Source of the DNA: Artemisia argyi
Taxonomy: Eukaryota; Streptophyta; Magnoliopsida; Asterales; Asteraceae
Length of the DNA stretch: 64,000 bases
Assembly (NCBI GenBank): GCA_030686995.1
Contig: CM060696.1
Coordinates: 116,327,949 to 116,391,948 of the forward strand
Reading direction: 5' to 3'
Under the pieces are notes generated by a model. It was not told where the DNA came from. It ran no database searches and saw only the letters and a program-made list of their open reading frames with translations. Made by a program: the position numbers and the translations under genes. Shown here piece after piece: positions 1-10,529 of the stretch (positions are counted from its first letter, which is position 1; every line of letters starts with the position of its first letter).

Positions 1-219
1 ATTCCGCAACTTAAATATAATTAACTAAACATCTTAATGCTAGTGAATATTTGAAGCGCAAATAATTGAGTTAGGGAATTAACTAATTTTCTATGGCATG
101 TGATCTGTATTTTTTATGAAATCACTGTAAGAAGTAATTCCTATTCCCTTTGGTACAACAAGTTCAAGAGATACAAAAAAAAGGACGCAACAGTTTATTG
201 ATGATAATTAAGTTTAGAC

Positions 220-2280
220 CTGTATTTTGGTTTGGCTGGTGCTGTGGTTGCCACCTCGCTGGAGATGGTGTTTACTTGGTCAATTTCTTTCGGATCTTCA
301 TCAACAATCTCAGTGAGGGTTGCTTTACGGGGTGCCTTCAGTGCTGGCATTACTAGCTCACCTTCTTCCTCTGTTACAATAAGCAATGAAAAATCATCAA
401 AGGTCATGTCTAAATGCAAAAAATTGTTAGAAATTTATAAATCAAGAAACTTCTAATTCACTTACCAAAAAAGTACCATAACTTCTATAAAAATAATAAA
501 CTAAAAAGACATGTATAAGTAATTACCTGCAATACATTTGTCACACTTCTTTATCCATTCACCGAATCTTGCATCTTCTGGAACTAAAGCAGCACCAGCT
601 TCAAAAGCTGTTTTAGCAGTATAATATTCTTCAAGATTGAAACATGCAGTTCTGCCAAGCAAAAACAGTTAAAGTTCAGTTACTATATAAACTCTCAATT
701 TCTAAGAACATATAAATATTTGACATTTTATATACAATTAGCGTGTCAAACATGATTACAAATACTATAATAGCTTAATAACATCTTATCTTATAAAATA
801 CTGATATAGGAAGTTTTATATTTGGACAGCTTTTGCCCCGTTCTCTTTATAACTAAATTTTAAGAATTTAACCATTTACTTATAAGGATAAAATCCCAAC
901 CGAATCGACCTATTCATGATGATAAGTAACTGAGTAAAATATTCAGCGTCCGATTTCACCATAATAACAGAAGTATTAGTCTAAAAATTACCCGTTAACC
1001 CAAAATTTTGGTTCTCCAAAACCTAAATGGCAATGTCCCTTAGTATCTGGTGCTTACTTTCACTTTAAGAAACAATACATGAAAAATCATTTGCTATAAT
1101 CCTGTTAAGCATTCAAAGGATCACACGAACTGCTATAATTTCAATCCCAGAATCCAACAAACAAAACATAGTAATCAACCAATAAGGACACATCCGGTTT
1201 GCACAGACTGGATATTTGGATGGAATGTTTAAATGAATAACATGACAAATATCAATAAAACTACTCACCCTTTGCGCAGATATGCCTTTGGTATCGAGGC
1301 GTCCAATTCAATTGCTTTGTTTGCATCAGAAACAGCCTCTGCACATATACAAATGAAAGAGAAACGTTAATCACATTTTTTAAAACCAATCACATAAAAA
1401 GATGCGCAAATAGTATTATGTTAAGTCACATCAAGAATACTTGCACTCTACACATGAACTAATTCATATACACAAAATCCTATTCAATATACATAAATCG
1501 ATGAGATTTTTCCCTTTCCAGGTTACCCGGAGAGGGAGTCTTTGACTTTAATGTACGCGGCCTAACCAAGATATCCCCGTGACCGTTTCCGGCCCCTTTC
1601 CCTGGCCACCCCCAAATGTGTACCTAGGGAGGTTTGAACCATTGCCCTCATGTGAAGAGGCCAATTAATTTAACCAAGTTATTAAACCGCCTAAAGGTAT
1701 GCTTAAACCAAATCCCAATATCCACGTATAACACACAAATAGTATTATCTTAGCACAACGCCATTACTTCACATGTATCACACCTTAACGCAAACCGAAG
1801 CCAATCAAATTCAATCAAATTAAAATCAAGCCCTCCTAGTCTTTACCCGAAAAACCAAAACACCACAAAAACATGTAGATTCAATGTAGTTACCTTAAAT
1901 AGACAACACCTAACATATTTAATAGTAGTACTAACACAAGTCACATCACATACACCAACCCTCCACATTCACCAAAACATCAAAACACTAAAAACAACAA
2001 AACGACAAAAAAAACAAAAACCTAAAAGATTAATCAAAACACAAAACCTTTAAAAAAAAACCCCAACAACGTTAAACCATGAAAACAAGATCTAAATAAA
2101 TAAATAAATACCAGTAAAGTTACGGAGCTTGATATTGGCTTGAGCGCGGTCAGAGAACAAGTCAGGGTTGTTAGGGTTGAGAGCGATGGCTTGAGAATAG
2201 AGGTCAACGGCCTTTTCAAAGTGGTCGTCGATGAAAGCTTCCTTGGCCTGAGTGACCAGATCAGAGAACGAAGCAGCCAT
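220..2280 (-). CDS. SGT1: SGT1 co-chaperone, 5' part (TPR domain and linker), gene runs off the left edge
   Basis: Coding exons on the minus strand are 2112-2280, 1269-1338, 527-651 and 220-409; all junctions are GT-AG and the phases (1, 2, 1, 2) join without a shift, giving about 184 residues. The start ATG at 2278-2280 opens MAASFSDLVTQAKEAF, and the exons encode a three-repeat TPR domain with motifs such as DLYSQAIALNPNN, DRAQANIKL, DANKAIELD and KAYLRKGTACFNLEEY. Exon 4 is the acidic variable linker and ends at KPKYR, which in SGT1 proteins immediately precedes the CS (HSP90-binding) domain; the CS and SGS domains must lie left of base 1. SGT1 is known to act with HSP90 and RAR1 in the cytosol and nucleus to stabilise NLR immune receptors and in SCF ubiquitin-ligase function. 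No defect is seen in the visible part. Intron 1 holds a SINE-like repeat. Confidence 0.93.
1506..1700 (-). mobile_element. tRNA-derived SINE-like insertion in SGT1 intron 1
   Basis: Read on the minus strand, this GC-richer block inside an AT-rich intron has a good RNA polymerase III B box (GGTTCAAACCTCC, ending near 1628) and an A-box-like TGGTTAAATTAATTGG about 20-30 bases before it (1676-1661), the layout of a tRNA head. The body (GTGGCCAGGG, GCCGGAAACGGTCACGGGG) continues to about 1506. No clear target duplication was found, so the edges are approximate. Confidence 0.45.
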
Positions 2281-2400
2281 TGACTTTGATGATGATTGAT
2301 TGACTTGACAAGGTTTTGGTTTGTTTAAAGGGGAGATGGAAAATAATGGAATTGGGTTAAAGATGTGTGTATATATAGCCCTAATTAGAGTGTGTTTGGG
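2281..2400 (-). promoter_or_regulatory. SGT1 core promoter and 5'UTR
   Basis: On the minus strand a TATA box (CTATATATAC) sits at about 2370-2378, some 90 bases upstream of the SGT1 ATG, a normal plant spacing once a short 5'UTR is allowed. The long T-run at 2447-2460 lies further upstream. Confidence 0.6.
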
Positions 2401-2864
2401 TTTTCGGATTTCTTCTCTTTTTTTATTATTTTGTTTTTTTGTAAATATTTTTTTTTTTTTCAGAGCTTGTTTGGTTTCTAGAAGGTTGTTTAGAACTTGA
2501 TTTGGATTTGGATTTGAAGTTGATTTAAGAGAGAGTAAAATAACAGTATGTAGGGGTTGCAAATCTTGCTCATATTGTAATTTTCGGGCGTTTTTTGCCA
2601 TCTTCCTTTTTTTTATGGGCTATTACGGGTTCTAAATGAAAATATACATAATTGTAGACGGGCTAATGGGCGGCTATACTTACATAACCGGGCGTTTTTT
2701 ATCCCGTTTTCTTTCTTTCTTCCATAGTTTGTTGGTAGTTTTTTCCCTTTTTTTTTCCTTCTTCGAGTCTTTCTTCACACAACAACTTTAACTTCTTCAA
2801 AACCTTAACAGCTATCAAGAGTGCAAAACAATTATCTTTTTATGCATTATTATTTATAAATATA
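2401..2864. other. intergenic, no gene seen
   Basis: AT-rich sequence upstream of SGT1 with a long T-run near 2447 and T/C-rich tracts at 2700-2765. I see no ORF with protein similarity and no clear element. Confidence 0.5.
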
Positions 2865-3000
2865 CTAGAAGGGTACCCGCGCAATGCGGCGGGGTACCCA
2901 GGGGACTATATTTGTGGCGAGCAAATGTTTTTCATTTTAAACCTTCCTTATTTGGTATTGTCTCATACTTTAAAACGTTGTGGATATATGTTTTTTAAAA
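2865..3000 (-). mobile_element. Helitron-like 3' end (minus orientation)
   Basis: On the minus strand the sequence runs through a hairpin with a CCGC/GCGG stem (arms at 2877-2880 and 2886-2889, extended on both sides by GGGTACCC), then about ten bases, then CTAG at 2865-2868 followed by T. This is the Helitron 3' signature (hairpin plus CTRR inserted before T). The 5' end was not located; the body probably continues to the right and is interrupted by the MITE at 3016. Confidence 0.5.
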
Positions 3001-3015
3001 GTAGAAAATCCTTAA

Positions 3016-3418
3016 CACTCTGTTCCCAAGTTTTTGCATTGAAAGAAAAGAAGAGAAGAGTTAAAAATGGGCAGAAAAGAACAGAAGATGAATGAAAAAT
3101 TATTTTTAATAACATGTTCCCAAGTTCGGAGAGAAAAGAAGTGATAAATGATGATTTTACAATTATATCCTTTATTATATATAAAAGTTATGTTTTATAT
3201 TAGGTCATTTAAGTAATTACATTTATTAAAAGCTTCCTAAAATAACTTTTCTCCAAATCATCCCACTTTTGGGAAGAAAGTTTTGGAGAAAAGTTTTGCT
3301 AAATTTCCTCTCTTCTTCTCTTCTCTTCTATCTGGAAAAAACTCTGGAACACGAATTCATTTTGTTTTCTTCCCACTTCTTTTCTCTTCTTTCAAAAATA
3401 AAACTCGGGAACGCAGTG
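3016..3418. mobile_element. 403-bp MITE with TAA target duplication
   Basis: The ends are inverted repeats, CACTCTGTTCCCAAG on the left and CACTGCGTTCCCGAG on the right (read inward), continuing with purine-rich GAAAGAAAAGAAG-type sequence for about 40 bases. TAA flanks both sides (3013-3015 and 3419-3421). A 3-bp TSD fits PIF/Harbinger (Tourist) or CACTA-type MITEs. There is no coding capacity. Confidence 0.75.
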
Positions 3419-5047
3419 TAAATGTTTAATTGTTTGCAAAATAAATTTAGGGTTAATAATCTAATTAATTGCATTGTTATTTATTAATTTTTCCAAGCAG
3501 GCATTTTTGTCAAATTTTCAGATTTTATCAAATCAATTTTTTAATTGATAAATAATTAAATATAGTTAATTATTTAGCCATTTAGGGTTAATGATTGTAG
3601 ATTTTTAGATGCTGGATTTTTTATAAAGGATGAATCTAAAGGGGTTTTTAGGACTGTTTGGAATGTGTATAATAGTTGAATTAAAGGGGTGTTTGGGACT
3701 GTCTAAATAGATTAGTTAGTAGGGCGTTTGAGACTGTTTTTAATGCTCAATAATGAGTCTTTGGGACTATATTTATACCTGAATTAACGGGTCTTTTGGA
3801 CTATTTTTATACCTAAATTAAAGGCGATTACTATGCTGAGTTTTGTGTTTAATTATGACTCCAATAATAATTGAAGATATTTATCATTTTGTGTCGTGTT
3901 TTTTTATCTCCAGACTTGAGATTATTGGAAGAATTTCCATGTATGTCGAGGCAAAGTATGCAAGGGGATAACGAAGATGAGGCTTCTTCAGCGACTTCAA
4001 ACAAAGAATATTCTTTGGTATGGAGGTGTTTCGAGAAGCTTGAAGGAGAAAACCCTGAAGATAGAAAGGCTACTTGTCATAATTATAGCAAGGTCCTTAA
4101 TGCTAAACCGAGTTCATGAACAAGAAATTTGAAGCGACACATGCATAAATGTTTCGACATTGAAGAAGGCGAGCCACGACAGAAACGTGCCCCGTTGAAT
4201 CAAGAGATGTATAAGGAGAAAATGGCAATAACGATTATTAAACATAATTATCCATTTAGTTATGTTGAGCATGAGGCAACAAGACAATTGCACAAATTTT
4301 TACATCGAGATGTGACTCCAATTTGTAGAAATTCAGCAAAGTCGGATGTGCTAGCTATATACGAGAGAGAAAAGGCGAATCTTAAAATGAAGCTCGAAAA
4401 GGTAAGTGGTAAGATATCTTTCACGCCTGATTTGTGGAGTTCCATAGCAAATGATGGATACAAGGCTTTAATGGCTCATTATGTTGATGAAACTTGGGTA
4501 TTAAGGAAGAAAATGTTAAACTTTTGCATTGTACCGCCTCCTCATTCAGGTAAAATCTTAGCATCCGTTTTGATAATTTTTTTTTATCAGATTGGGGGAA
4601 TAAAGACAAAGTTTTTACGATCACACTAGATAATGCTAAATATAATGATGGTTTAGTAGAAACTTTAAGAAGTCATCTACGTTTGAATAATGTGTTAGTT
4701 TGTGATGGTAAATTTATACATGTGCGTTGTGGAGCACATGTGCTAAATCTTATTGTACAAGCCGGGTTGAAGGTGATTGAAGGATCCATTGAGAAGGTTC
4801 GAGAGTCGGTGAAGTATGTAAGAGGAAGTAATCAAAGAAAGACCAGTTTTGTAGAATGCATATCACAACTAAATTTGCAATATGGGAGGCTTATATCTCA
4901 AGATGTTGTAACTAGATGGAATTCAACGTATATGATGCTTGATTGTGCCTTAGTTTATCAAAATGCATACGCTCGTTTGGATCTAGTTGATACAAATTAT
5001 ACATGTTGTCCAACAGAAGAATAATGGGCAAGGATTAAGGAAATTGC

Positions 5048-6455
5048 TGATGCGTGGGAATCGCACCTTGCTTTACCTCTCGAGGGATCTCGCGAGGCTT
5101 ACAACCCCCACCAGGCAGTGTACCTGATCGTTGTAGTATAGTATAGTGACAAGTACCGGGGGATTGATCGTTCAGCTTAGGAATAGTGTCACTAGGATTA
5201 GAAAACCTAATTAAAAGTTCTAGAGATGAAAGATGATTATTTTTGTGTTTTTATATTTTATGAAAGCAATTAAAATCTCGGGTTTTGAAAGAGTGGGCGG
5301 AATTAGTTGTTATTCAACTAACCCAAAAACTACTATATAACTAATTAAACTAATGAAAATGAAATTAAACTAATATTAAACTAAGGTTGTGAGCAGTAAT
5401 TGGAGAAATTGTGTTTACTTAGACTTCATTACTCCCTAGATATCTTTTACATGTTAATTACTTGTTACACTTGTATGAATGACGGGTTGTATTCCTTAAT
5501 ACCATTCGTGGAGTGGCATACATAACTCCCCAACTCTATGAGCTCTTATCTCCTCCTACACCATGACCCAGCACAACTATAGGGATTGTAAACAGTGGCT
5601 CATGCATTAAATACAACCAATAAAGACCTAGTACGCCTCGGTTCATGTTTCTTAAGACGTTCAAGCATGTTACCATTTGGAGATCTGCCAGTTTTCTTAA
5701 GCCTAACATATAAAATCATTCATTCAAAACAAGAATAGACAAGTAATCAACACATAATCAACATCTAGGTTTCATTAGATCTAAGCAAACACAAGAGAGA
5801 TCTAGCCTAGCATAGTAGAATTAAGATAAGAACAAAAGATAAACAACCAACACATAGACATATTGATTGAATTAAGAGTATACTTATCTCAATTACAATG
5901 CAAGGTCTCAAGGGTTTGGAACCCTTGAAAAACCTGTAAAAGAGGCACCAAAATCGTCTTTAGGGTTTCACCAAAACTTCTCTCTTTTTAATGAAAAAAC
6001 TAGAAAACTATATATAGGAAAATCGTCCTGACGGCGTCAAGAGTTAAATCTGACGCCGTCAACTCGCCGCCATACACTTCCTCGGACGCCCTAGATCCAA
6101 TCGTGACGGCCTATGTGACGCCGTCACCACCCACGGTAAATTAATCTTGGTCACTTTGACGCCGTCATAACTCCATCTGACGCCGTCACCAGCTACGGTA
6201 AATTATTCTTCATGTCTGACGCCGTCAAGAGAAAACCCTTGACGCCGTCACCTTGTATTTCCAGCTTGGATTTTTGGTACTTTGTCGTTTTCTTCACTTT
6301 ATGCTCCAAAAACGTCCAAAATAGCCTATTTTCCAGAATTCGCTCTCCAAACACCTAAAATCACAAAAGGAACGATTTAGGGCAATATTTGATCAAATAA
6401 ATTCGGATTCGGGCTTAAATGACCCCCTAAAAACGGATCATTTTTCGCCTCATCA
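5048..6455 (-). mobile_element. solo LTR, family A (1408 bp), TSD ATTGC
   Basis: The element begins TGATGCGTGGG and ends CGCCTCATCA (TG...CA termini) and is flanked by ATTGC at 5043-5047 and 6456-6460. It has no coding capacity. Family A copies recur at 10530-11617, 32918-40214 and 34229-35921. The copy at 32918-40214 abuts a polypurine tract on its right, so in all copies the functional orientation is minus. Seven TGACG-N-CGTCA motifs lie at 6029-6250. Confidence 0.92.
6029..6250. promoter_or_regulatory. array of seven TGACG-N-CGTCA sites in LTR family A
   Basis: TGACGSCGTCA occurs at 6029, 6051, 6116, 6157, 6178, 6217 and 6240. Each copy holds two opposed TGACG half-sites, the known core bound by plant TGA-type bZIP factors. 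Start-to-start spacings are 22, 65, 41, 21, 39 and 23, close to multiples of about 21 bp. Function is inferred only. Confidence 0.5.
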
Positions 6456-6917
6456 ATTGCCAAGTTTCTTAAACCTTTTTATGAGATCACAACATTATTT
6501 TCGGGGAACTCTTATCCTACTTCCAACCTATACTTTTACAAAATTTACAAAATCCAGTCTAATATCGAAGCAGCAATTCGTAATTCGGATCCTGTAATAA
6601 GTAAAATGGGAAAAGATATGAAAACGAAGTTTGAGAAGTATTGGAATGATTATTGTAAAGTCTTATGTTTTGCTGTTATTATGGATCCTTGATATAAAGA
6701 GAAAGTTATTGATTACTGTTTTTCCAAACTTGAAATGGCACCTCAAGTACGTAAAAAGAAAGTCGATGATATAGTTGATTCTTTGTTTGAGTTATATTTT
6801 GATTGTGAGTTGAATTATGAGACAATGCATGATTCTTTGGATATGGTAATGAAAATGCTAATGACAGTGAAACAATGGATGAGTTAGATGCGATGGCGGA
6901 TTTTGAGTTTTTTCCTA

Positions 6918-8239
6918 TGTTGACATAAATAATGTATGAAAACGTTATTTATATTTTCCGATATCTCTATATTTTGACGATCACAAAATGTAAACTCGTC
7001 AATCGTATGATTACTACGTAAACAAGTATTAAGCTAGTTTATATCATTATATCCAACTTAATCACTTAAGGTATGAATAAACAAGTGCTTAATACATCTC
7101 ATGATCAAAGGAATATTTAATTAATTAATACAAAAGTTTATTTAATTATATAATCTTATTATATATTTTTGAAAAACACTTTTGGTAATAAGGAAAAATG
7201 TTTTAATCATACTAAATATATGATTTCAAATATTTAACCAAAATCAGTTAGTTTTTCACTAAATAAACTTTCTCCACTAAAAGACAAGTGTTCTGGCCGT
7301 TACAGTTGGGCGGCCCCCTTAATTATAAGGGGCGGTCCCCTTAATTTTAAGGGGGCCGGCCATGCTTTAAGGGGACCGGCCACGCTCCCCTGTCAGAAAC
7401 TGTCAGATTTCTTCTCCTATAAATACCACCTTAATTCTGAAATTTTTCCCCACCTTTTGCACGAAATTTTCAGATCTACAATCATCTAAAACTCATCAAA
7501 AACCCTTTGATCATTTGTATATTAATCCTTGTTTCAAGTGATTCAATCCCTCATCATCCATTCTCATTCTAAGTGCAAAAGAAGAACTCTCTACAACCAA
7601 GTTCAAGAAGTGTTGAAGAGTTGTTGTGTATAGTGTATATATATATATATATATTCATTTGTGAATATTGTGTTGTGCTTGTTAATATTTGTTTAGAAGA
7701 TATAGAAGTTGTGTAGATAGTAGAAGTTGATTAGTAGTGAAGTAGGATAGTTGTGAGGATTGGTGTGTAGAAGAAGGTGTGTAGAAGATTGGTGTGTAAA
7801 AGCTAGGTGTGAAGAAGATTGGTGTGTAGATTGGTGTAAAGATTGGTGTGTAGATTGGTGTGAAGATTGGTGTGTAGATTGGTGTGTAAATTGGTGTGTA
7901 TATTGGTGTGTACGGCTTTCTCCGCCATAAGGGAGTTTGTTGACATAGTGAAGAAAACTCTCGAGTAGGTGACTCGGGGAGTGGAGTAGGAACAAGGAAG
8001 GTGTCCTTGTAGCCGAACCACTATAAATCCTTGTGTTGTGGTTTGATCTTTCTAACTCTTCTCATTACTTATTTATTTATCTTTACTATATTAGTTTTGT
8101 TAGTTAGTTATTATACAATTGTTCATATAGTGCAAGTATTGAATTCACATAAACTAGAATCGAAGTTTTTAAAACAAACTTGTGCTTATAAATTTTAAAA
8201 TGACGTAAAACTATTCAACCCCCCTTCTAGTTTTCCACA
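6918..8239 (+). mobile_element. solo LTR, family C (1322 bp), TSD TCCTA
   Basis: The termini are TGTTGACATAAAT and TTCTAGTTTTCCACA, flanked by TCCTA at 6913-6917 and 8240-8244. A TATA box (TATAAATA) lies at 7418-7425 and the 3' part carries TTCAACCCCCCTTCTA, a signature often seen at Ty1/copia LTR ends. Together these give the + orientation and a probable copia origin. No coding region is present. Confidence 0.9.
7755..7912. repeat. 12-bp minisatellite (GATTGGTGTGTA) inside LTR C
   Basis: About twelve imperfect copies of GATTGGTGTGTA. Because the period is a multiple of three, it leaves overlapping open frames on the minus strand (repeats of THQS or HTNL). These are repeat artefacts, not genes. 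Confidence 0.85.
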
Positions 8240-8890
8240 TCCTAGTTGTTCTCAAAGAGCTGAAACAAGTGACAAGTCAGAATTAAGATTGTATTTAGAG
8301 GAGCCTGAAATGGCTTTAATGGCTCAAGACTTATTAAGTGTCCAAATCACGACAGTAGCTTCTGAATCATCATTTAGTATCGCGGGTCGAATCTTGAGTA
8401 AATATCAAAGCTCATTGTCGCCATTAAGTGCTGAGGCGTTGTTATGCACTCATGACCGGTTAGATTTAGAAGGTATATTGTTTCATTATTTGTTCTTTTT
8501 TACTTTTATTGTTAATTGTTATGTGTAATATATGTTTACATATGATATGATATAAAAGTATTAATTTCTTTTACATATTCAGATGAAAATGATGAAATGG
8601 AAGAAGAACTATAGAAAATCTTGAAGCTTATATAAGACGCTAATATTTCCCTATTGTAAGTAACTTATTGTTTATCCTTTTTATGCTATTTTCTTTTATG
8701 TCCAAACAGCCCTTAGGGCGTTGTTATTTATATGTTCTTTTAAGCGGCCCATGAAACTGTTTATGTCCGAACAACCCTTAAACCTAATCTGTCCAAACAG
8801 CCCTCTAAACTTTTTTGACTCCAAACAGCCCCTTAGATCGAGTATGTCCAAACAGCCCTCAAGGGTAAAACTTGTCTCTAGATAAATGTG

Positions 8891-9538
8891 CGCCCTGTTT
8901 TTCAGATTAAGATTTCTGTGTATGTTACCCTATGTCGCGTTCTTTCTAGCAGATATGTTATAGTCCTTTACTATGTTTTGCTCAACAAAAAAGCAAGGGC
9001 ATGGCTACACCTTGAATTATGTATAAGTTGTATTTTTGTGTCATAAAATGGGGTGAGGAAACTTACAATCACTAATTTATGAGGTATGGCTAAAATCTAA
9101 AACCAAATACTAAATTTGTATCATTGTGACATTAGTTAAAGAGATTTAGAATTGTTGAATCATATGTACAGGACTTGTATCCTTGTGACATAATTGAAGA
9201 GTAAAAGCATACCACTTGCTAAATTCTACTTTAGTTTATGAATCAACTGGCAGACCTGCAAAATTCGGAGTTTAGGATTAGATTATCAATGTTACGCCCA
9301 CTTGGTATCTTATTGGCAGGCCTAAGCTTCTTTTTTAGGTGCCATTTTTGCTTGTTAAGTCAACAAAGTCGGTATTGGCTCGTACATGGTAGTTTGACTA
9401 TTATAAATATAGAGTTCATTACTTAAATGGTAAATGTGGTTTGTCGAGTATTACGAGTTCAGTCCTTGTACTTTTTCATTCCGTGATCCAGTCTTTGTAG
9501 TTTACATTTGTTATGGATTCAGTCTTTGGGTTTCCATC
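8891..9538. other. no gene seen
   Basis: AT-rich sequence right of the hAT element. Near 9460-9530 there are GTCCTTGTA/GTCTTTG-type phrases of the kind common in plant LTRs, but no bounded element. The 62-residue ORF at 9238 has no recognisable similarity. Confidence 0.4.
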
Positions 9539-9860
9539 TGTAAAAGATCGTTTAAGCCCAATCTAGGATAATAGCAACAATGATTATATGCAGCGGAATG
9601 ATAAGAACAATCAAAGTTACTAACAAGGTTTTTCTAATAACAATGATCCTCTATGGATCTCTATTACTCAATATTAAAAGTGTTTCAAGAAGTCTATATA
9701 AACTATAAGCCTATGTTCCTTTTATAAGCATAAGGAACCCTAATAGACAATAAATATAAAATCAAATTATATCAATACCTTAAACAACTTTCTATAAAAT
9801 ACTAATAGCATTAATGACTCTTTGTCATTTCAATAATTCCCTACAATCCTCCCCTAATCT
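9539..9860 (-). mobile_element. Ty1/copia-like 3' LTR remnant with polypurine tract
   Basis: The block 9539-9845 starts TGTAAAAGATCG and ends ATTCCCTACA, giving TG...CA ends. On the minus strand it is preceded by the purine run ATTAGGGGAGGAT (9846-9858), as expected for a PPT followed by a 3' LTR. The internal part beyond is not recognisable as pol, so this is a truncated copy. Confidence 0.5.
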
Positions 9861-10069
9861 TGAATTTGACTTCGTTAACTTCAAGATTCTTGATAGATAA
9901 GTAAATTCCATAGCCTGAGGATTGTAATTTTAACAAGTGCAGCAAAATAAAGTAACCACCAGCAACCAATCCTATATATCAGCAGCAACTAGGAACCATC
10001 TTTGAAGAACAAGGAACTATTAGCAACTGCAACCTATCAGCAGCAATAGGAACCAGCAGCAACATGAGT

Positions 10070-10510
10070 AGATTTGATAAGCCTTTACCAAGTAGCTACT
10101 CACTCTTGGGCTAGCTAGTCATTTGGTGGAATCGTGGCATCACCCTGGTTAACTAGAAACCAGTTCAACACTTAGAACGTGAATCATCGGTGTGTTGAAA
10201 AACCCTAATGATTTTTGGCAAATCATCACAGCCATAAACGGATTTGTTATGTCTTTATCTGTAGTCGTTTGCTCAGGACTAGCCAATCCTTTGGTTACCC
10301 AATAGGGCAGCAACCATGGTGAATTGATGACCATTTCAACTATCAGCAATGAAGCATGGGTGAGTTGAATACCCGATGGTTTTGAGCAAACCATTACAGC
10401 TATCAACGGAATTGAGATGTCTTTACCAAAAACCGTTTGCTTTTGGACTAGCCAACTCTGTGATGGAATGCGTCATCATCATGGTGAGTTGATTACCATT
10501 TAAAATAACA
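10070..10510. repeat. three imperfect tandem repeats of about 170 bp
   Basis: Three units share the order: ATGTCTTTA or CCTTTACC, then CGTTTGCT, then GGACTAGCCAA (GGGCTAGCTAG in unit 1), then ATGGTGA, then TTGATKACCATT. They start near 10075, 10230 and 10400. No coding potential is evident. They lie between the copia remnant and an LTR A copy and may be part of the former's 3' region. Confidence 0.6.
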
Positions 10511-10529
10511 AGAAAAGTAAATGTGGTGA

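Larger units (their letters stand above)
3943..8614 (+). pseudogene. hAT transposase (BED zinc finger / RICESLEEPER-like), interrupted by two solo LTRs
   Basis: Coding blocks are 3943-5042, 6461-6917 and 8245-8485 plus a small last exon ending at TAG 8612-8614. The N-terminal BED finger region (VWRCFEKL, then NLKRHMHKC) is followed by the hAT RNase H-like core (FTPDLWSS, VRCGAHVLNLIVQAGLK, DVVTRWNSTYMMLD, KFEKYWNDY) and the C-terminal dimerisation domain (TTVASESSFSIAGRILS). Defects: in-frame TGA at 4117 inside the BED finger, a frameshift in the T-run near 4580, stops at 5022 and 6690, and a frameshift near 6885. One predicted BED cysteine also looks lost. Removing the solo LTRs with one TSD copy each restores frame exactly (RIKEIA joins KFLKPF; DFEFFP joins SCSQRAETSD), which proves they inserted into a once intact gene. 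Confidence 0.9.
3580..8890 (+). mobile_element. decayed autonomous hAT transposon
   Basis: The transposase pseudogene is bracketed by inverted arrays of one subterminal motif. On the left GTTTGGGACTGT-like copies occur near 3645, 3690, 3725, 3765 and 3795; on the right the complement TCCAAACAGCCC occurs near 8700, 8765 (as TCCGAACAACCC), 8790, 8820 and 8847. Such arrays are typical transposase-binding subterminal repeats. Exact termini and the 8-bp TSD were not identified, so the limits are estimates. Confidence 0.7.

Noticed and set aside
2092..2601. SGT1 start extended upstream to an ATG at about 2601
   Set aside because: The extra N-terminus (KKKKIFTKKQNNKKREE) is low complexity, crosses the TATA box and has no match in SGT1; the family start is at 2280.
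7693..8021. HQST-repeat and HTNL-repeat ORFs
   Set aside because: Translations of the 12-bp minisatellite in the solo LTR.
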